Source: JAIBAJ01 sp965284645 (GTDB lineage: Bacteria > Bacteroidota > Bacteroidia > JAIBAJ01). Taken from it: a stretch of 64,000 nt of DNA. Below are positions 34,437 to 42,772 of this stretch, in pieces; the first letter of the stretch is position 1, and every line of letters begins with the position of its first letter. Made by a program: the position numbers and the translations under genes. The notes beneath the pieces were generated by a model, which was not told the DNA's origin, ran no database searches, and saw only the letters and a program-made list of their open reading frames with translations. The DNA is taken from the NCBI GenBank assembly GCA_965284645.1, contig OZ260106.1:1054001-1118000 (forward strand), read 5' to 3'.

Positions 34437-35723
34437 ATGTCAGAAAAAGCACAACTAATATTAGATGGGAAGACCTACGAGCTCCCAATTATTACCGGAT
34501 CGGAAGATGAAAAGGCAATCGATATCCGCAATTTGCGCGATTTAACCGGCCATATCACCTTAGATGTGGGCTATAAAAATACAGGGGCTACCACCTCCGC
34601 CATTACCTTTTTGGATGGTGAAACAGGTATCCTTCGCTACCGTGGCTATCCTATCGAAGAATTGGCCGAAAAATCTTCTTTTATCGAAGTGGCCTATCTC
34701 CTAATTTATGGCTCCTTGCCTACTAAAGAGCAACTGGACGACTTCTCTTCCAAAATTACCCGCCATACCTTAATCCACGAGGATATGAAACAGTTTTACG
34801 AGGCCTTTCCGCGTAAAGCGCATCCAATGGGGGTTATGGCTGCTATGATTAGCTCGCTCTCCACTTTCTATCCTGAATCCCTCGAAACCAACCGTGACCC
34901 CGAAGCTGTAAATCTGACCATTTATCGCTTGATGGCTAAAATCAGTACCATTGCCGCTTGGGCCTACAAAAAATCAGTTGGTCACCCCATCGTTTACCCC
35001 TTGAACCGGATGAACTATGGCGAGAATTTCCTGAACATGATGTTTGCCATGCCTACCGAAGAGTACGAAATCGACCCGGTGGTGGTAAAAGCCCTAGATA
35101 AATTGCTAATCCTTCATGCCGACCATGAGCAAAACTGCTCAGCCTCTACTGTTCGTATGGTAGGTAGTTCACAGGCCAATCTTTTCTCCTCTATTGCCGC
35201 AGGTGTTATCGCTTTGTGGGGCCCTTTGCATGGTGGCGCCAACCAAGAGGTAATCGAAATGTTGGAAATGATTCAAAAAGATGGGGGCGACATCCAAAAA
35301 TGGGTGAATAAAGCAAAAGACAAAAACGATAATTTCCGCTTGATGGGATTCGGTCACCGAGTATACAAAAACTTCGACCCAAGAGCAAAAATCATCAAAG
35401 GTGCTTGCGATGATGTGTTGAATAAATTGGGTATCAACGACCCGATTTTAGACCTAGCCAAAGCACTTGAAGAAGTAGCCTTGAAAGATGAATACTTTAT
35501 TGAACGTAAACTTTACCCAAACGTCGATTTCTATTCAGGTATCATTTACAAAGCCATCGGTATCCCAAAAGAAATGTTTACCGTGATGTTTGCCATCGGT
35601 CGTTTACCCGGTTGGATTGCACAATGGAAAGAAATGATTGCCAACAAAGAACCAATCGGTAGGCCTCGACAAATTTATACCGGCGTTACCAAAAGGGAAT
35701 ATGAAAATATTGCCAAACGCTAG
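34437..35723 (+). CDS. gltA: Citrate synthase (428 aa)
   Basis: Condenses acetyl-CoA and oxaloacetate to citrate at the entry of the TCA cycle; cytoplasmic. Full-length type II (hexameric-type) enzyme with an N-terminal beta domain (LILDGKTYELPI) and all catalytic residues: His265 in GPLHGGANQ, His307 in GFGHRVYK and Asp364 in PNVDFYSG. The family signatures DHEQNCSAST and GRPRQIYTG are present. It is flanked by 103 bp upstream without an obvious promoter and by a terminator and a family-A element downstream, so it is probably transcribed alone. Confidence 0.97.
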   Translation: MSEKAQLILDGKTYELPIITGSEDEKAIDIRNLRDLTGHITLDVGYKNTGATTSAITFLDGETGILRYRGYPIEELAEKSSFIEVAYLLIYGSLPTKEQLDDFSSKITRHTLIHEDMKQFYEAFPRKAHPMGVMAAMISSLSTFYPESLETNRDPEAVNLTIYRLMAKISTIAAWAYKKSVGHPIVYPLNRMNYGENFLNMMFAMPTEEYEIDPVVVKALDKLLILHADHEQNCSASTVRMVGSSQANLFSSIAAGVIALWGPLHGGANQEVIEMLEMIQKDGGDIQKWVNKAKDKNDNFRLMGFGHRVYKNFDPRAKIIKGACDDVLNKLGINDPILDLAKALEEVALKDEYFIERKLYPNVDFYSGIIYKAIGIPKEMFTVMFAIGRLPGWIAQWKEMIANKEPIGRPRQIYTGVTKREYENIAKR

Positions 35724-35743
35724 TTGAACCTCCACGTAACAAG

Positions 35744-35781
35744 AACGGAAATGGGATTTACCTGTTTCCGTTTTTTTTTTT
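35744..35781 (+). terminator. Rho-independent terminator of citrate synthase
   Basis: AACGGAAA (35744-35751) pairs with TTTCCGTT (35765-35772) around a 13-nt loop and continues into a run of T up to 35781. A family-A element starts at the next base. Confidence 0.85.
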
Positions 35782-35920
35782 GGCGGGTCCCATTCGCCAT
35801 CAACCATTCTACCTTTATTCGGACGGTATACTAGGCTCAGGGTCGGGCTATCCGTTTCTAGTCCTCGGTCTGCTCCGTGCCTCCGCATCCCTGTGGGCTA
35901 TCCACTTCTATCCCTACCCG
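35782..35920 (+). ncRNA. Family-A structured element, copy A3
   Basis: Closing stem CGGGT (35784-35788) with ACCCG (35916-35920). Third stem GGG (35845) with CCC (35912). Fourth stem TAGTCC (35859-35864) with GGGCTA (35895-35900), a compensated variant of AAGTCC/GGGCTT in copies A2 and A4. The second stem is imperfect (CCATTCGCC against GGCTCAGGG). The apical part is nearly the same as in A5. It abuts the citrate synthase terminator. The reverse-strand frame starting MRRHGADRGLE that overlaps it is not considered a gene. Confidence 0.65.
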
Positions 35921-35976
35921 GAAAGGCAATAAACAACCTGCCTTTTACCCTTTTATAATCAACAGCCAAGACATCT

Positions 35977-36032
35977 CACTTCTCTTTTCACACTTCTCTT
36001 TTCTCTTTTCTCACCCCTCACCCCTCACCCAG
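35977..36032 (+). repeat. Pyrimidine-rich heptamer array beside copy A3
   Basis: Eight consecutive 7-bp units read CACTTCT, CTTTTCA, CACTTCT, CTTTTCT, CTTTTCT, CACCCCT, CACCCCT, CACCCAG. The last unit overlaps the 3' end of the permease gene on the other strand (stop at 36025), so array growth could alter that C terminus. Confidence 0.75.
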
Positions 36033-37935
36033 CCAATTTCGAATTTTTATAACTGTAACCGAAATAAATGAGCAGTCCTAAAACCAGCCAAATACCAAAT
36101 CCAATCCAGTTTTTGAGTCCAAGTTCGGCCATCATATAAAGGCAGCAAGTAAGGCCTAGCAATGGTATAAGTGAAAATTGCTTGGAAATGCTTAGGATAG
36201 TTAGACCCAACACTACCAAAAGGAAGGTCCAGTGGGGAATTTTATGGCGAAACAAGTCCCAACCCGAAGTGTAAATGGCTGCTTGGGTGAAACCAGAGGC
36301 TAGAAGACTGGCCGGCAGTTTGTCTTCAGGAATGGAAGCAAAATAGGTTTCTAAATCTCCGTTGGCTTGCATAAATGCCGCTGAATCCTTCGATGAAATA
36401 AAGGCTTTGGCCGCTGTAATTTCACTTGGCTGTGCCGAGGTAAGGATGTCGGGAACAGCGTTTAATTGAGGCGCATTGGTTATAAAATGCTTGGTTTGGT
36501 CAGGAAAATAACCAAATGCTACACCTAATCCTATGGCCACTAATAATGGCATTACATACCTGGAATTGATAAATGGTGTTTTGAAACTGCCTTGAGGCGC
36601 TCCAGGTGTGGCATTGAGCTTGAGAACCCCAGCACAAACCAATACAAAGGCAAACAAGGTACCAATGGAACATAAGTCGGTTACAAAAGTTAGGTTCATA
36701 AACAAACAAGGAATAACCACTACTACTCCGGTGATAATGGTGGCAAACGATGGCGTTTTAAACCTAGGGTGAATTTTTGAAAAGGCTTTTGGTAGCAAAC
36801 CATCCCGACTCATAGCCATCCATATGCGGGGTTGGCCCAACTGGAAAACCAAAATTACCGATGCCGTGGCAATAACAGCACTTACCGCAACGATTTTAGC
36901 CATCCAATCTACATGGATATAATCGAACACAAAAGCCAAAGGGTCACCCACCGCTAGTTTTTCATAGGAAACAATTCCGGTAAGGACTAATGCAATGATT
37001 ACATACACAACTGTACAGATGAGGATGGAATACATCATGCCCCGAGGCAAATCGCGTTGTGGGTTTTTACATTCTTCGGCCGTGGTGCTTATGGCATCAA
37101 ATCCAATATATGCGAAAAAGACTGACGAAACACCTTTTAAGATGCCATTAATCCCGTTCGGTGCAAAATTCGACCAATTGTCGACGTTTACATATTGGGC
37201 ACCTACAATGATAACCAAAAGTATCACAGCCAATTTAACCAATACCATAACATTACCCGCATTTTTGGATTCCTGTATGCCTCGGTAAACCAACCAAGTC
37301 ATTAGAATCAAGATACCAATGGCCGGCAAGTTGAATATCAATTTAAGTCCTCCAAGGCTAGGAGCCGAATTGTAAGCCGTTACAGCGTGCTGAAGGCCCA
37401 TATCCAAGTCGGCAAAAGATTTTCCGGCATGAAGCAAGGCTTGGGCTTTATCGTAGTTGTCGTAAGCCGAAACAATGTCCATGCGCAGCCACTGTGGAAC
37501 CTCATATGCCGTATGTTCTAGCAGTCTACAAAAGTATTCCGACCAAGAAATAGCCACCGTGATATTACCAATAGCATATTCCATTATAAGGGCCCAACCG
37601 ATAATCCAGGCGACTAATTCGCCGAAAGCTACGTAGCTGTAAGTGTAAGCACTACCCGAAACCGGCACCATTGAAGCAAATTCGGCATAGGCAAATGCTG
37701 CAAATCCACAGGCAACAGCCGTGAAAAGGAAAAGCAAAATGACTGCTGGTCCGCCATTGGCACTGGCCGTACCGATGGTGCTGAAAATACCCGCACCAAT
37801 AATGGCGGCAATACCCAAAGCGGTAAGGTCTCTTACGCCAAGGTTTTTGTGTAGGGCTGTTTCGTGATCGCCTTGTCCGGCATTGGCTTCGGCCATTATC
37901 TTCTCAACCGATTTTTTTCTAAATAACTTGCTCAT
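36025..37935 (-). CDS. APC-family amino acid permease (636 aa)
   Basis: Inner-membrane amino acid transporter of the APC superfamily, resembling cationic amino acid transporters. Conserved features are helix 1 (LGIAAIIGAGIFSTIGTA), EFASMVPVSGSAYTY in helix 3, VFFAYIGFDAISTTAEE in helix 6 and a repeat-2 region with GQPRIWMAMSRDGLLP. The start at 37935 (MSKLFRKKS) is chosen over one 11 codons upstream because it follows a full promoter and matches the start of the paralogue at 40659. Unlike that paralogue it carries a ~90-residue hydrophilic insertion (PDQTKHFIT ... FRHKIPHW) before the last helices, probably on the periplasmic side. Substrate cannot be read from sequence. Confidence 0.9.
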   Translation of the reverse strand: MSKLFRKKSVEKIMAEANAGQGDHETALHKNLGVRDLTALGIAAIIGAGIFSTIGTASANGGPAVILLFLFTAVACGFAAFAYAEFASMVPVSGSAYTYSYVAFGELVAWIIGWALIMEYAIGNITVAISWSEYFCRLLEHTAYEVPQWLRMDIVSAYDNYDKAQALLHAGKSFADLDMGLQHAVTAYNSAPSLGGLKLIFNLPAIGILILMTWLVYRGIQESKNAGNVMVLVKLAVILLVIIVGAQYVNVDNWSNFAPNGINGILKGVSSVFFAYIGFDAISTTAEECKNPQRDLPRGMMYSILICTVVYVIIALVLTGIVSYEKLAVGDPLAFVFDYIHVDWMAKIVAVSAVIATASVILVFQLGQPRIWMAMSRDGLLPKAFSKIHPRFKTPSFATIITGVVVVIPCLFMNLTFVTDLCSIGTLFAFVLVCAGVLKLNATPGAPQGSFKTPFINSRYVMPLLVAIGLGVAFGYFPDQTKHFITNAPQLNAVPDILTSAQPSEITAAKAFISSKDSAAFMQANGDLETYFASIPEDKLPASLLASGFTQAAIYTSGWDLFRHKIPHWTFLLVVLGLTILSISKQFSLIPLLGLTCCLYMMAELGLKNWIGFGIWLVLGLLIYFGYSYKNSKLAG

Positions 37936-37953
37936 GGGCTCTTTGCTGCTTTG

Positions 37954-37983
37954 CAAAGCTAAACCCAAGTTTGATTTTCACAA
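37954..37983 (-). promoter_or_regulatory. Bacteroidota-type promoter of the APC permease
   Basis: On the minus strand TTG (37983-37981) is followed after 19 nt by TAGCTTTG (37961-37954), matching the -33/-7 consensus with correct spacing. The ATG lies 18 nt further on. Confidence 0.65.
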
Positions 37984-38092
37984 GCGGAAATGTGGTTTTT
38001 ACCAATTTAATTTGAAAAAGACGAAAAAGACGAATCCTAGCCTTTGCCCAATGAAAACTGATGAGCGTTTTCTAAAGTAATTTAAGAAATCA

Positions 38093-38190
38093 ACCAAAAG
38101 CTATTTCGATAATTACAATGGTAAATGCCGAGGATACAGAATAGTTTTCCGATTTTTCTCCAAAAAGCAACCGTAAAATAGGACTAAATT
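38093..38190. repeat. Dispersed repeat D, copy 1
   Basis: Contains GGTAAATGCCGAGGATACAG (38120-38139), identical to 52472-52491, with weaker similarity on both sides for about 100 bp (CCAAAAGCTATTT ... AAATAGGACTA). No coding potential is evident. Confidence 0.6.
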
Positions 38191-38220
38191 TAATGTTCAA
38201 TCGCTATAAGAAAAGAAATA

Positions 38221-38273
38221 ACGCTCCACTAAAGCTCGTATGAATCCATTCCTAAATTCTATGCACATAACGC
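38221..38273. repeat. Dispersed repeat E, copy 1
   Basis: ACGCTCC ... ATGAATCCATTCCTAAATTC ... ATGCAC matches the reverse complement of 59884-59940 with a few changes and a small indel. Confidence 0.55.
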
Positions 38274-38277
38274 AGTT

Positions 38278-38373
38278 TTATCCCAATTTACGCATTAGAA
38301 ATTCAAGGCTAAGCATAACACTTTCTCTTATGCCTAATCTAGGTTTAAGCTTTTCTAATGCTTATCTAGGTAA
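38278..38373. repeat. Degenerate repeat with family-B/C-like ends
   Basis: The left end ATCCCAATTTACGCATTAG and the right end TTTCTAATGCTTATCTAGGT resemble the shared B/C terminus and its complement. The ~95-bp interior has no clear match to the other copies. Confidence 0.45.
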
Positions 38374-38390
38374 AATTCAAAGGGTTTTCC

Positions 38391-38398
38391 TACTTTTG
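38391..38398 (+). promoter_or_regulatory. Putative -7 promoter box of the M42 aminopeptidase
   Basis: TACTTTTG fits TANNTTTG, 20 nt before the ATG at 38419. A matching -33 TTG is not seen. Confidence 0.4.
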
Positions 38399-38418
38399 CC
38401 TTTCTTCAAAAAAAAGAC

Positions 38419-39462
38419 ATGGCATTAAATTTTGAACTTTTGCGTTTGGTCCATGAAACGCCAGGTGCTCCAGGCTACGAACAACGTATCCGTGAAGTAG
38501 TTATGAAAGAGGTTAAATCCTTGGTGGATGAACTTTACACCGACAACATGGGCAATGTTTATGCTGTGAAAAAAGGCCGGGAAAGAAAGAAAGTGATGGT
38601 GGCGGCCCACATGGACGAAATTTCTTTTATTGTAAATCATATCGACGAAAACGGGTTTTTGCGTTTTCATCCCCTCGGCGGCTTTGACCCTAAAACACTT
38701 ACCGCCCAGCGCGTAATCGTGCATGGGAAAAAAGATATTATCGGGGTGATGGGCAGCAAACCTATTCATGTGATGAGCATGGAAGAGCGAGCCAAGGTGG
38801 CAAAAATTACCGATTACTTTATTGATCTTGGAATGAAGAAGGATGAGGTTGAGAAGTTGGTAAAACCAGGAGATGTTGTAACCCGTGAACGCAGTTTGAT
38901 CGAGATGGGCGATTGCATCAATGGTAAATCCATCGATAACCGAATCGCTGTGTATATTTTGATTGAAACTTTACGTCGTTTGAAAGATGTACCTTACGAT
39001 GTGTATGCGGTGTTTACTGTGCAAGAAGAAATTGGTGTAAGAGGTGCCCAAGCTGCTACGCTTAGTGTACAGCCTGATTTTGGTTTTGGTCTTGATACCA
39101 CCATAGCCTACGATGTACCAGGCAGCACAGCCCATGAACAAGTTACCAAATTGGGCGACGGAACTGCTATAAAAATTATGGACTCCAGCGTGGTGTGCGA
39201 TTACCGCATGGTGGCCTATATGAAAGAAGTGGCTACAAAGCATGCTATCAAATGGCAACCTGAACTTTTGCCAGCCGGAGGAACCGATACCTCGGCCTTG
39301 CAGAAAATGACAGCCGGAGGAGCCATCACAGGTTGTGTATCTATTCCTACCCGCCATATTCACCAAGTTATTGAAACAGCCAATAAAGAAGATATTGAAG
39401 GCAGTATCACCTTGTTGACCCAATGTATTCAGGAACTCGACCAGTACAACTGGAGCTTTTAA
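38419..39462 (+). CDS. M42 family metallo-aminopeptidase (347 aa)
   Basis: Cytoplasmic dinuclear-metal aminopeptidase of the glutamyl aminopeptidase/deblocking (FrvX/PepA-Lactococcus) group, trimming peptides from the N terminus. The expected metal and catalytic residues are in place: His64 in AAHMDE, Asp173 in SIDNR, Glu203-Glu204 in QEEIG, Asp226 in GLDTT and His313 in TRHIH. Length is normal and there is no signal peptide. The family 2 glycosyltransferase follows 19 bp later and may share the transcript. Confidence 0.93.
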   Translation: MALNFELLRLVHETPGAPGYEQRIREVVMKEVKSLVDELYTDNMGNVYAVKKGRERKKVMVAAHMDEISFIVNHIDENGFLRFHPLGGFDPKTLTAQRVIVHGKKDIIGVMGSKPIHVMSMEERAKVAKITDYFIDLGMKKDEVEKLVKPGDVVTRERSLIEMGDCINGKSIDNRIAVYILIETLRRLKDVPYDVYAVFTVQEEIGVRGAQAATLSVQPDFGFGLDTTIAYDVPGSTAHEQVTKLGDGTAIKIMDSSVVCDYRMVAYMKEVATKHAIKWQPELLPAGGTDTSALQKMTAGGAITGCVSIPTRHIHQVIETANKEDIEGSITLLTQCIQELDQYNWSF

Positions 39463-39481
39463 GTGCAGGCCATAAGGAGAA

Positions 39482-40219
39482 ATGTCGAAAAAGCTATCAG
39501 TAGTAATTCCAGCCTATAATGAAGAAAGAACCATCCATTTGATTTTGGATAGGGTTTTGGCTGTGGAATTAATTCAGGGAATTCAGAAAGAAGTGGTTTT
39601 GGTAAACGATTGTTCGAAAGACAACACAAAACAAGCCATAGAAACCTATATCGCCCAACATCCGGAGGCAGAGATGCGCTTGTTCAACCAACCAGTAAAC
39701 ATGGGAAAAGGAGCAGCCTTACACCGGGGAATCGAAGAAGCAACCGGCGACTGGATTGTTATTCAGGATGCCGATTTGGAGTACGATCCGGAAGAATACA
39801 ACCTGCTGTTGAAACCTATCCTTTCCGGTTTTGCCGATGTGGTGTATGGCTCAAGGTTTATGGGCGGAAATCCACACCGTATCTTGTTCTTTTGGCATAC
39901 CATAGGCAACAAGATGCTCACCTTTGCCTCCAATCTGTTTACCGACCTCAACCTCACCGATATGGAAACCTGCTACAAATTGTTCAGGGCCGATTTGGTG
40001 AAGAGTTTAAAACTTAAGGAAAAACGCTTCGGTTTTGAACCGGAAGTTACAGCCAAAGTGTCGCGTTGGCCCAAAGTAAGAATTTATGAAGTAGGAATTT
40101 CCTACTATGGCCGAACCTATGAAGAAGGAAAGAAAATAGGGATGAAAGATGCGTTCAGGGCCTTGTATTGTATCATTTGGTACAACATTTTTGATCGTTC
40201 TTATTTGAAAACGAAATGA
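39482..40219 (+). CDS. Family 2 glycosyltransferase, DPM1-like (245 aa)
   Basis: Transfers a sugar from a nucleotide donor, probably to a polyprenyl phosphate, as in dolichyl-phosphate mannosyltransferase relatives. GT-A fold marks are VVIPAYNEE at residues 7-15, NDCSKD, NMGKGAALHRG and the metal-binding DAD (Asp96, Asp98) in QDADLEYDP. TDMETCYKLFR and RFGFEPEVTAK are typical of the DPM1-like subgroup. No membrane helices are apparent, so it acts on the cytoplasmic face. AAGGAG lies just before the ATG, unusual for this phylum. Its stop codon overlaps the start of the next gene (ATGA), indicating translational coupling. Confidence 0.9.
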   Translation: MSKKLSVVIPAYNEERTIHLILDRVLAVELIQGIQKEVVLVNDCSKDNTKQAIETYIAQHPEAEMRLFNQPVNMGKGAALHRGIEEATGDWIVIQDADLEYDPEEYNLLLKPILSGFADVVYGSRFMGGNPHRILFFWHTIGNKMLTFASNLFTDLNLTDMETCYKLFRADLVKSLKLKEKRFGFEPEVTAKVSRWPKVRIYEVGISYYGRTYEEGKKIGMKDAFRALYCIIWYNIFDRSYLKTK

Positions 40220-40518
40220 TTATCTACAACGTTACTGTGAATGTAGAGGATAGCATCCACCTGGATTGGCTTTCCTGGATGAAAAGCAAACATTTGAAAG
40301 ATGTAGTGGGTACGGGATGTTTTACCTCCTACCGTATGTGCCGTCTTTTGGCTACCCAAGATACCGGGGTTACCTATGCCATTCAGTATTTTGCACCATC
40401 CTTAGACGATTACCATCGCTACGACCAACAGTTTGCGCCCAAACTAAGGCAAGAGGTTATCGACCGGTACCAGGATAAATTTGTAGCCTTCCGCACCTTG
40501 ATGGAAGTGGTGGAATAA
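40216..40518 (+). CDS. DUF4286 family protein (100 aa)
   Basis: Small cytoplasmic protein of unknown function found across Bacteroidota. Family-like features are the start MIIYNVTVNV, WL.WMK..HL.DV, FTSYRMCRLL and YAIQYF. It starts with the ATG that overlaps the TGA of the glycosyltransferase by four bases, so the two are almost certainly expressed together. Nothing in the sequence gives a catalytic motif. Confidence 0.85.
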   Translation: MIIYNVTVNVEDSIHLDWLSWMKSKHLKDVVGTGCFTSYRMCRLLATQDTGVTYAIQYFAPSLDDYHRYDQQFAPKLRQEVIDRYQDKFVAFRTLMEVVE

Positions 40519-40658
40519 GCTCCATTCGCATCAATTTTTATTTTTTCGGCCAAGGCTTGTCCACTCTTTGGACTTGATGAAATTATCCCAAACAAATTCC
40601 TTGCATCCTCCATTTTTTTGTTTCACATTTGTCTTTCTTAAAATTCTACAAAATCCAC

Positions 40659-42134
40659 ATGTCATTATTTAGAAAAAAACCAGTCAGCGCATACGAAGCC
40701 GACATGAAAAAGAGCGAGCTCAACCGCGTACTTGGAAAGGTAGGACTTACCTCATTGGGTATTGGGGCCATTATTGGTGGCGGAATTTTTACCTTAACGG
40801 GTATTGCCGCTCATAATTTTGCCGGACCAGCCTTGGCCTTGTCTTTTGTGATTGCAGGTATTGGTTGTTTGTTTGCCTCTTTGTGCTATGCAGAGTTTTC
40901 GTCTGTTTTGCCAGTTGAAGGTTCGGCCTATGCCTATGCTTATGGAACCATCGGAGAGTTGTTCGCCTGGTTTATTGGATGGAATTTGGTGTTGGAATAC
41001 ATGATGGGCGCAACCACGGTGGCTGTGGCTTGGAGTGGTTATTTCGAAAAGCTGATTCATTTATTCGGAATCGATTTACCGGTCTGGCTCATGAACGATC
41101 CCGTCACGGCCAAGGAAAAAATCGCCTCCATGATTGCTGCCGGTCAACCGGTTACCGACATGGGATTTGCCTTTAACTTACCCGCTTTTTTGATTACTTG
41201 GTTGGTTACCGTTATCCTTGTAAAAGGTATTAAAGAAGCCGCCAGCACCAACAATATTATCGTTATTGTTAAATTAGCTGTAGTGGTTTTCGTAATTGTG
41301 GCAGGACTGTTTTATATTAATCCAGAAAATTGGCATCCTTTTATTCCAGATGTAGTTGTTGATGCAAAAGGCGACTCCCACTTCGGATGGTCGGGTGTAA
41401 TTACCGCTGCAACTATTGTGTTTTTTGCCTATATTGGTTTCGATGCAGTGTCAACCCAAGCAGGTGAAGCCATTAACCCCAAAAAGGATGTTCCCTTTGC
41501 GATTGTAGCCTCTTTGTTGATTTGTACTTTCCTCTATATTGTTGTTTCCCTTGTGTTGACCGGAATGGTTAAATACGACCAACTTGATTTAAGAGCACCG
41601 GTAGCCTCGGCCTTTTCTGCCGTAGGATTAACGTGGGCCGTTTACCTCATTACCATTGCAGCTGTTGCCGGACTTACCTCTGTTATGTTGGTAATGATGC
41701 TCGGACAAACCAGGATATTTTTAGGTATGGCCAAAGATGGTTTGTTGCCGAAAGGTATTTTTGGTGCTATCCACCCTACCTACAAAACACCTTGGAAAAG
41801 CACCATTTTGGTTGGTTTGATTGTTTCTATCGTTGCAGCCTTAACACCAATCGATAAAGTTTCTGAAATGTGCAGCATGGGAACCTTGTTGGCCTTCGGA
41901 ATGATTTGCATCGCTGTTTGGGTGCTGCGCGTGAAAGAGCCTAATTTGGAAAGACCATACAAAGTTCCATTTTTACCGGTTGTGGCAATTTTAGGTTCAG
42001 GTTTCAACCTGTTCTTAATGACTCGTACTCGCCACGATACCCAAGTGTTTTTCGTGATTTGGAGCGTGCTCGGCTTTATCGTATATTTCCTTTACAGCCG
42101 AAGAAATAGCAATTTGCATCCTAAGCAGCACTAA
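40659..42134 (+). CDS. APC-family amino acid permease, second paralogue (491 aa)
   Basis: Inner-membrane amino acid transporter with 12 or more helices. Helix 1 (LGIGAIIGGGIFTLTGIAA), EFSSVLPVEGSAYAYAYGT, VFFAYIGFDAVSTQAGEA and GQTRIFLGMAKDGLLP are conserved in order with the permease at 36025. The ATG at 40659 (MSLFRKKPVS) is preferred to an upstream TTG at 40629, by analogy with the paralogue start. It lacks the paralogue's ~90-residue insertion and has the usual length for bacterial CAT/YfnA-like transporters. A family-A element follows 64 bp after the stop. Confidence 0.92.
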   Translation: MSLFRKKPVSAYEADMKKSELNRVLGKVGLTSLGIGAIIGGGIFTLTGIAAHNFAGPALALSFVIAGIGCLFASLCYAEFSSVLPVEGSAYAYAYGTIGELFAWFIGWNLVLEYMMGATTVAVAWSGYFEKLIHLFGIDLPVWLMNDPVTAKEKIASMIAAGQPVTDMGFAFNLPAFLITWLVTVILVKGIKEAASTNNIIVIVKLAVVVFVIVAGLFYINPENWHPFIPDVVVDAKGDSHFGWSGVITAATIVFFAYIGFDAVSTQAGEAINPKKDVPFAIVASLLICTFLYIVVSLVLTGMVKYDQLDLRAPVASAFSAVGLTWAVYLITIAAVAGLTSVMLVMMLGQTRIFLGMAKDGLLPKGIFGAIHPTYKTPWKSTILVGLIVSIVAALTPIDKVSEMCSMGTLLAFGMICIAVWVLRVKEPNLERPYKVPFLPVVAILGSGFNLFLMTRTRHDTQVFFVIWSVLGFIVYFLYSRRNSNLHPKQH

Positions 42135-42198
42135 CTAAAAAAGGGTCTAACCCGTTTCTTAATCAACAAGGTAAGAGGAATTGGGCAGATTTTGATTT

Positions 42199-42336
42199 GG
42201 CGGGTCCCATTCGCCACAACCATTCTCCCCTGATTAGGCAGTATACTGGGCTCATGGTCGGGCTATTCGTTGCAAGTCCTCACGCCATTCGCTATCGCTC
42301 TGGCCGTTGTGGGCTTTCCACTACTATCCCTACCCG
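42199..42336 (+). ncRNA. Family-A structured element, copy A4
   Basis: Closing stem CGGGT (42201-42205) with ACCCG (42332-42336). Third stem GGG (42260) with CCC (42328). Fourth stem AAGTCC with GGGCTT. Apical stem ACGCCA with TGGC-C-GT, which covaries with GCGCCT/AGGC-C-GC in A2 while keeping the same bulged C. It lies after the permease and forms an inverted pair with A5. Confidence 0.65.
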
Positions 42337-42369
42337 GAAAAGGGAGATAAATTAAGAGTGGAGGAAGAA

Positions 42370-42478
42370 AGTAAAGTGAGAAGTGAGAAAAGAGAAAATA
42401 GGAAATAGAATGGGTAAAAACTCACTACTCTTTACTCTTTACTCTTTACTCTTTACTCACTACTCACTACTCACTTCC
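42370..42478 (+). repeat. Facing purine and pyrimidine heptamer arrays between A4 and A5
   Basis: A purine-rich half (AGAAGTG, AGAAAAG, AGAAAAT, AGGAAAT from 42379) faces a pyrimidine half of eight exact 7-bp units from 42423 (CACTACT, four CTTTACT, two CACTACT, CACTTCC). The halves are roughly complementary and could fold into a long hairpin. Confidence 0.8.
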
Positions 42479-42485
42479 CTCCGTC

Positions 42486-42626
42486 CGGGTAGGGATAGCA
42501 ACGGAAAGCCCACAGGGATGCGGAGGCACGGAGCAGACCGAGGACTTGCAGTGAATAGCCCGACCATTCGCCTTGCACAAAAGCAAAGATCATAGCACCA
42601 ATGGGTTTGGGCGAATGGGACCCGCC
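42486..42626 (-). ncRNA. Family-A structured element, copy A5
   Basis: Inverted relative to A4. The second stem is perfect: CCATTCGCC (42564-42572) with GGCGAATGG (42610-42618). Closing stem CGGGT with ACCCG; third stem GGG/CCC (42559-42561 with 42492-42494); fourth stem AAGTCC/GGGCTT with AC/GT beyond it where A4 has GT/AC. It ends 147 bp before the gene at 42773. Confidence 0.7.
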
Positions 42627-42739
42627 TAATAGTATTTATTCGTAAACAATTCTGTTGTTTTTACTTAGGCCTTAACATTGGCTTAACCTATTCAAAACCA
42701 TATGCTAACTCCGCCCTAATGATACCTTGATACCTAAGC

Positions 42740-42766
42740 TTGACTTTTGCCGAATAAATAATTTTG
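42740..42766 (+). promoter_or_regulatory. Putative promoter of the T9SS cargo gene at 42773
   Basis: TTG at 42740-42742 and TAATTTTG at 42759-42766 are separated by 16 nt. The ATG is only 6 nt downstream, so the mRNA would be nearly leaderless. Confidence 0.45.
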
Positions 42767-42772
42767 ACCAAC

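Noticed and set aside
35604..35888. Minus-strand frame starting MRRHGADRGLE
   Set aside because: It runs through the family-A element and the end of citrate synthase in antisense. Similar frames (HGADRGLAV at 42383-42595) appear only because the element's sequence recurs; no codon-level conservation.
42423..42478. CRISPR-like array
   Set aside because: Units are 7 bp with no spacers; it is a simple tandem repeat.
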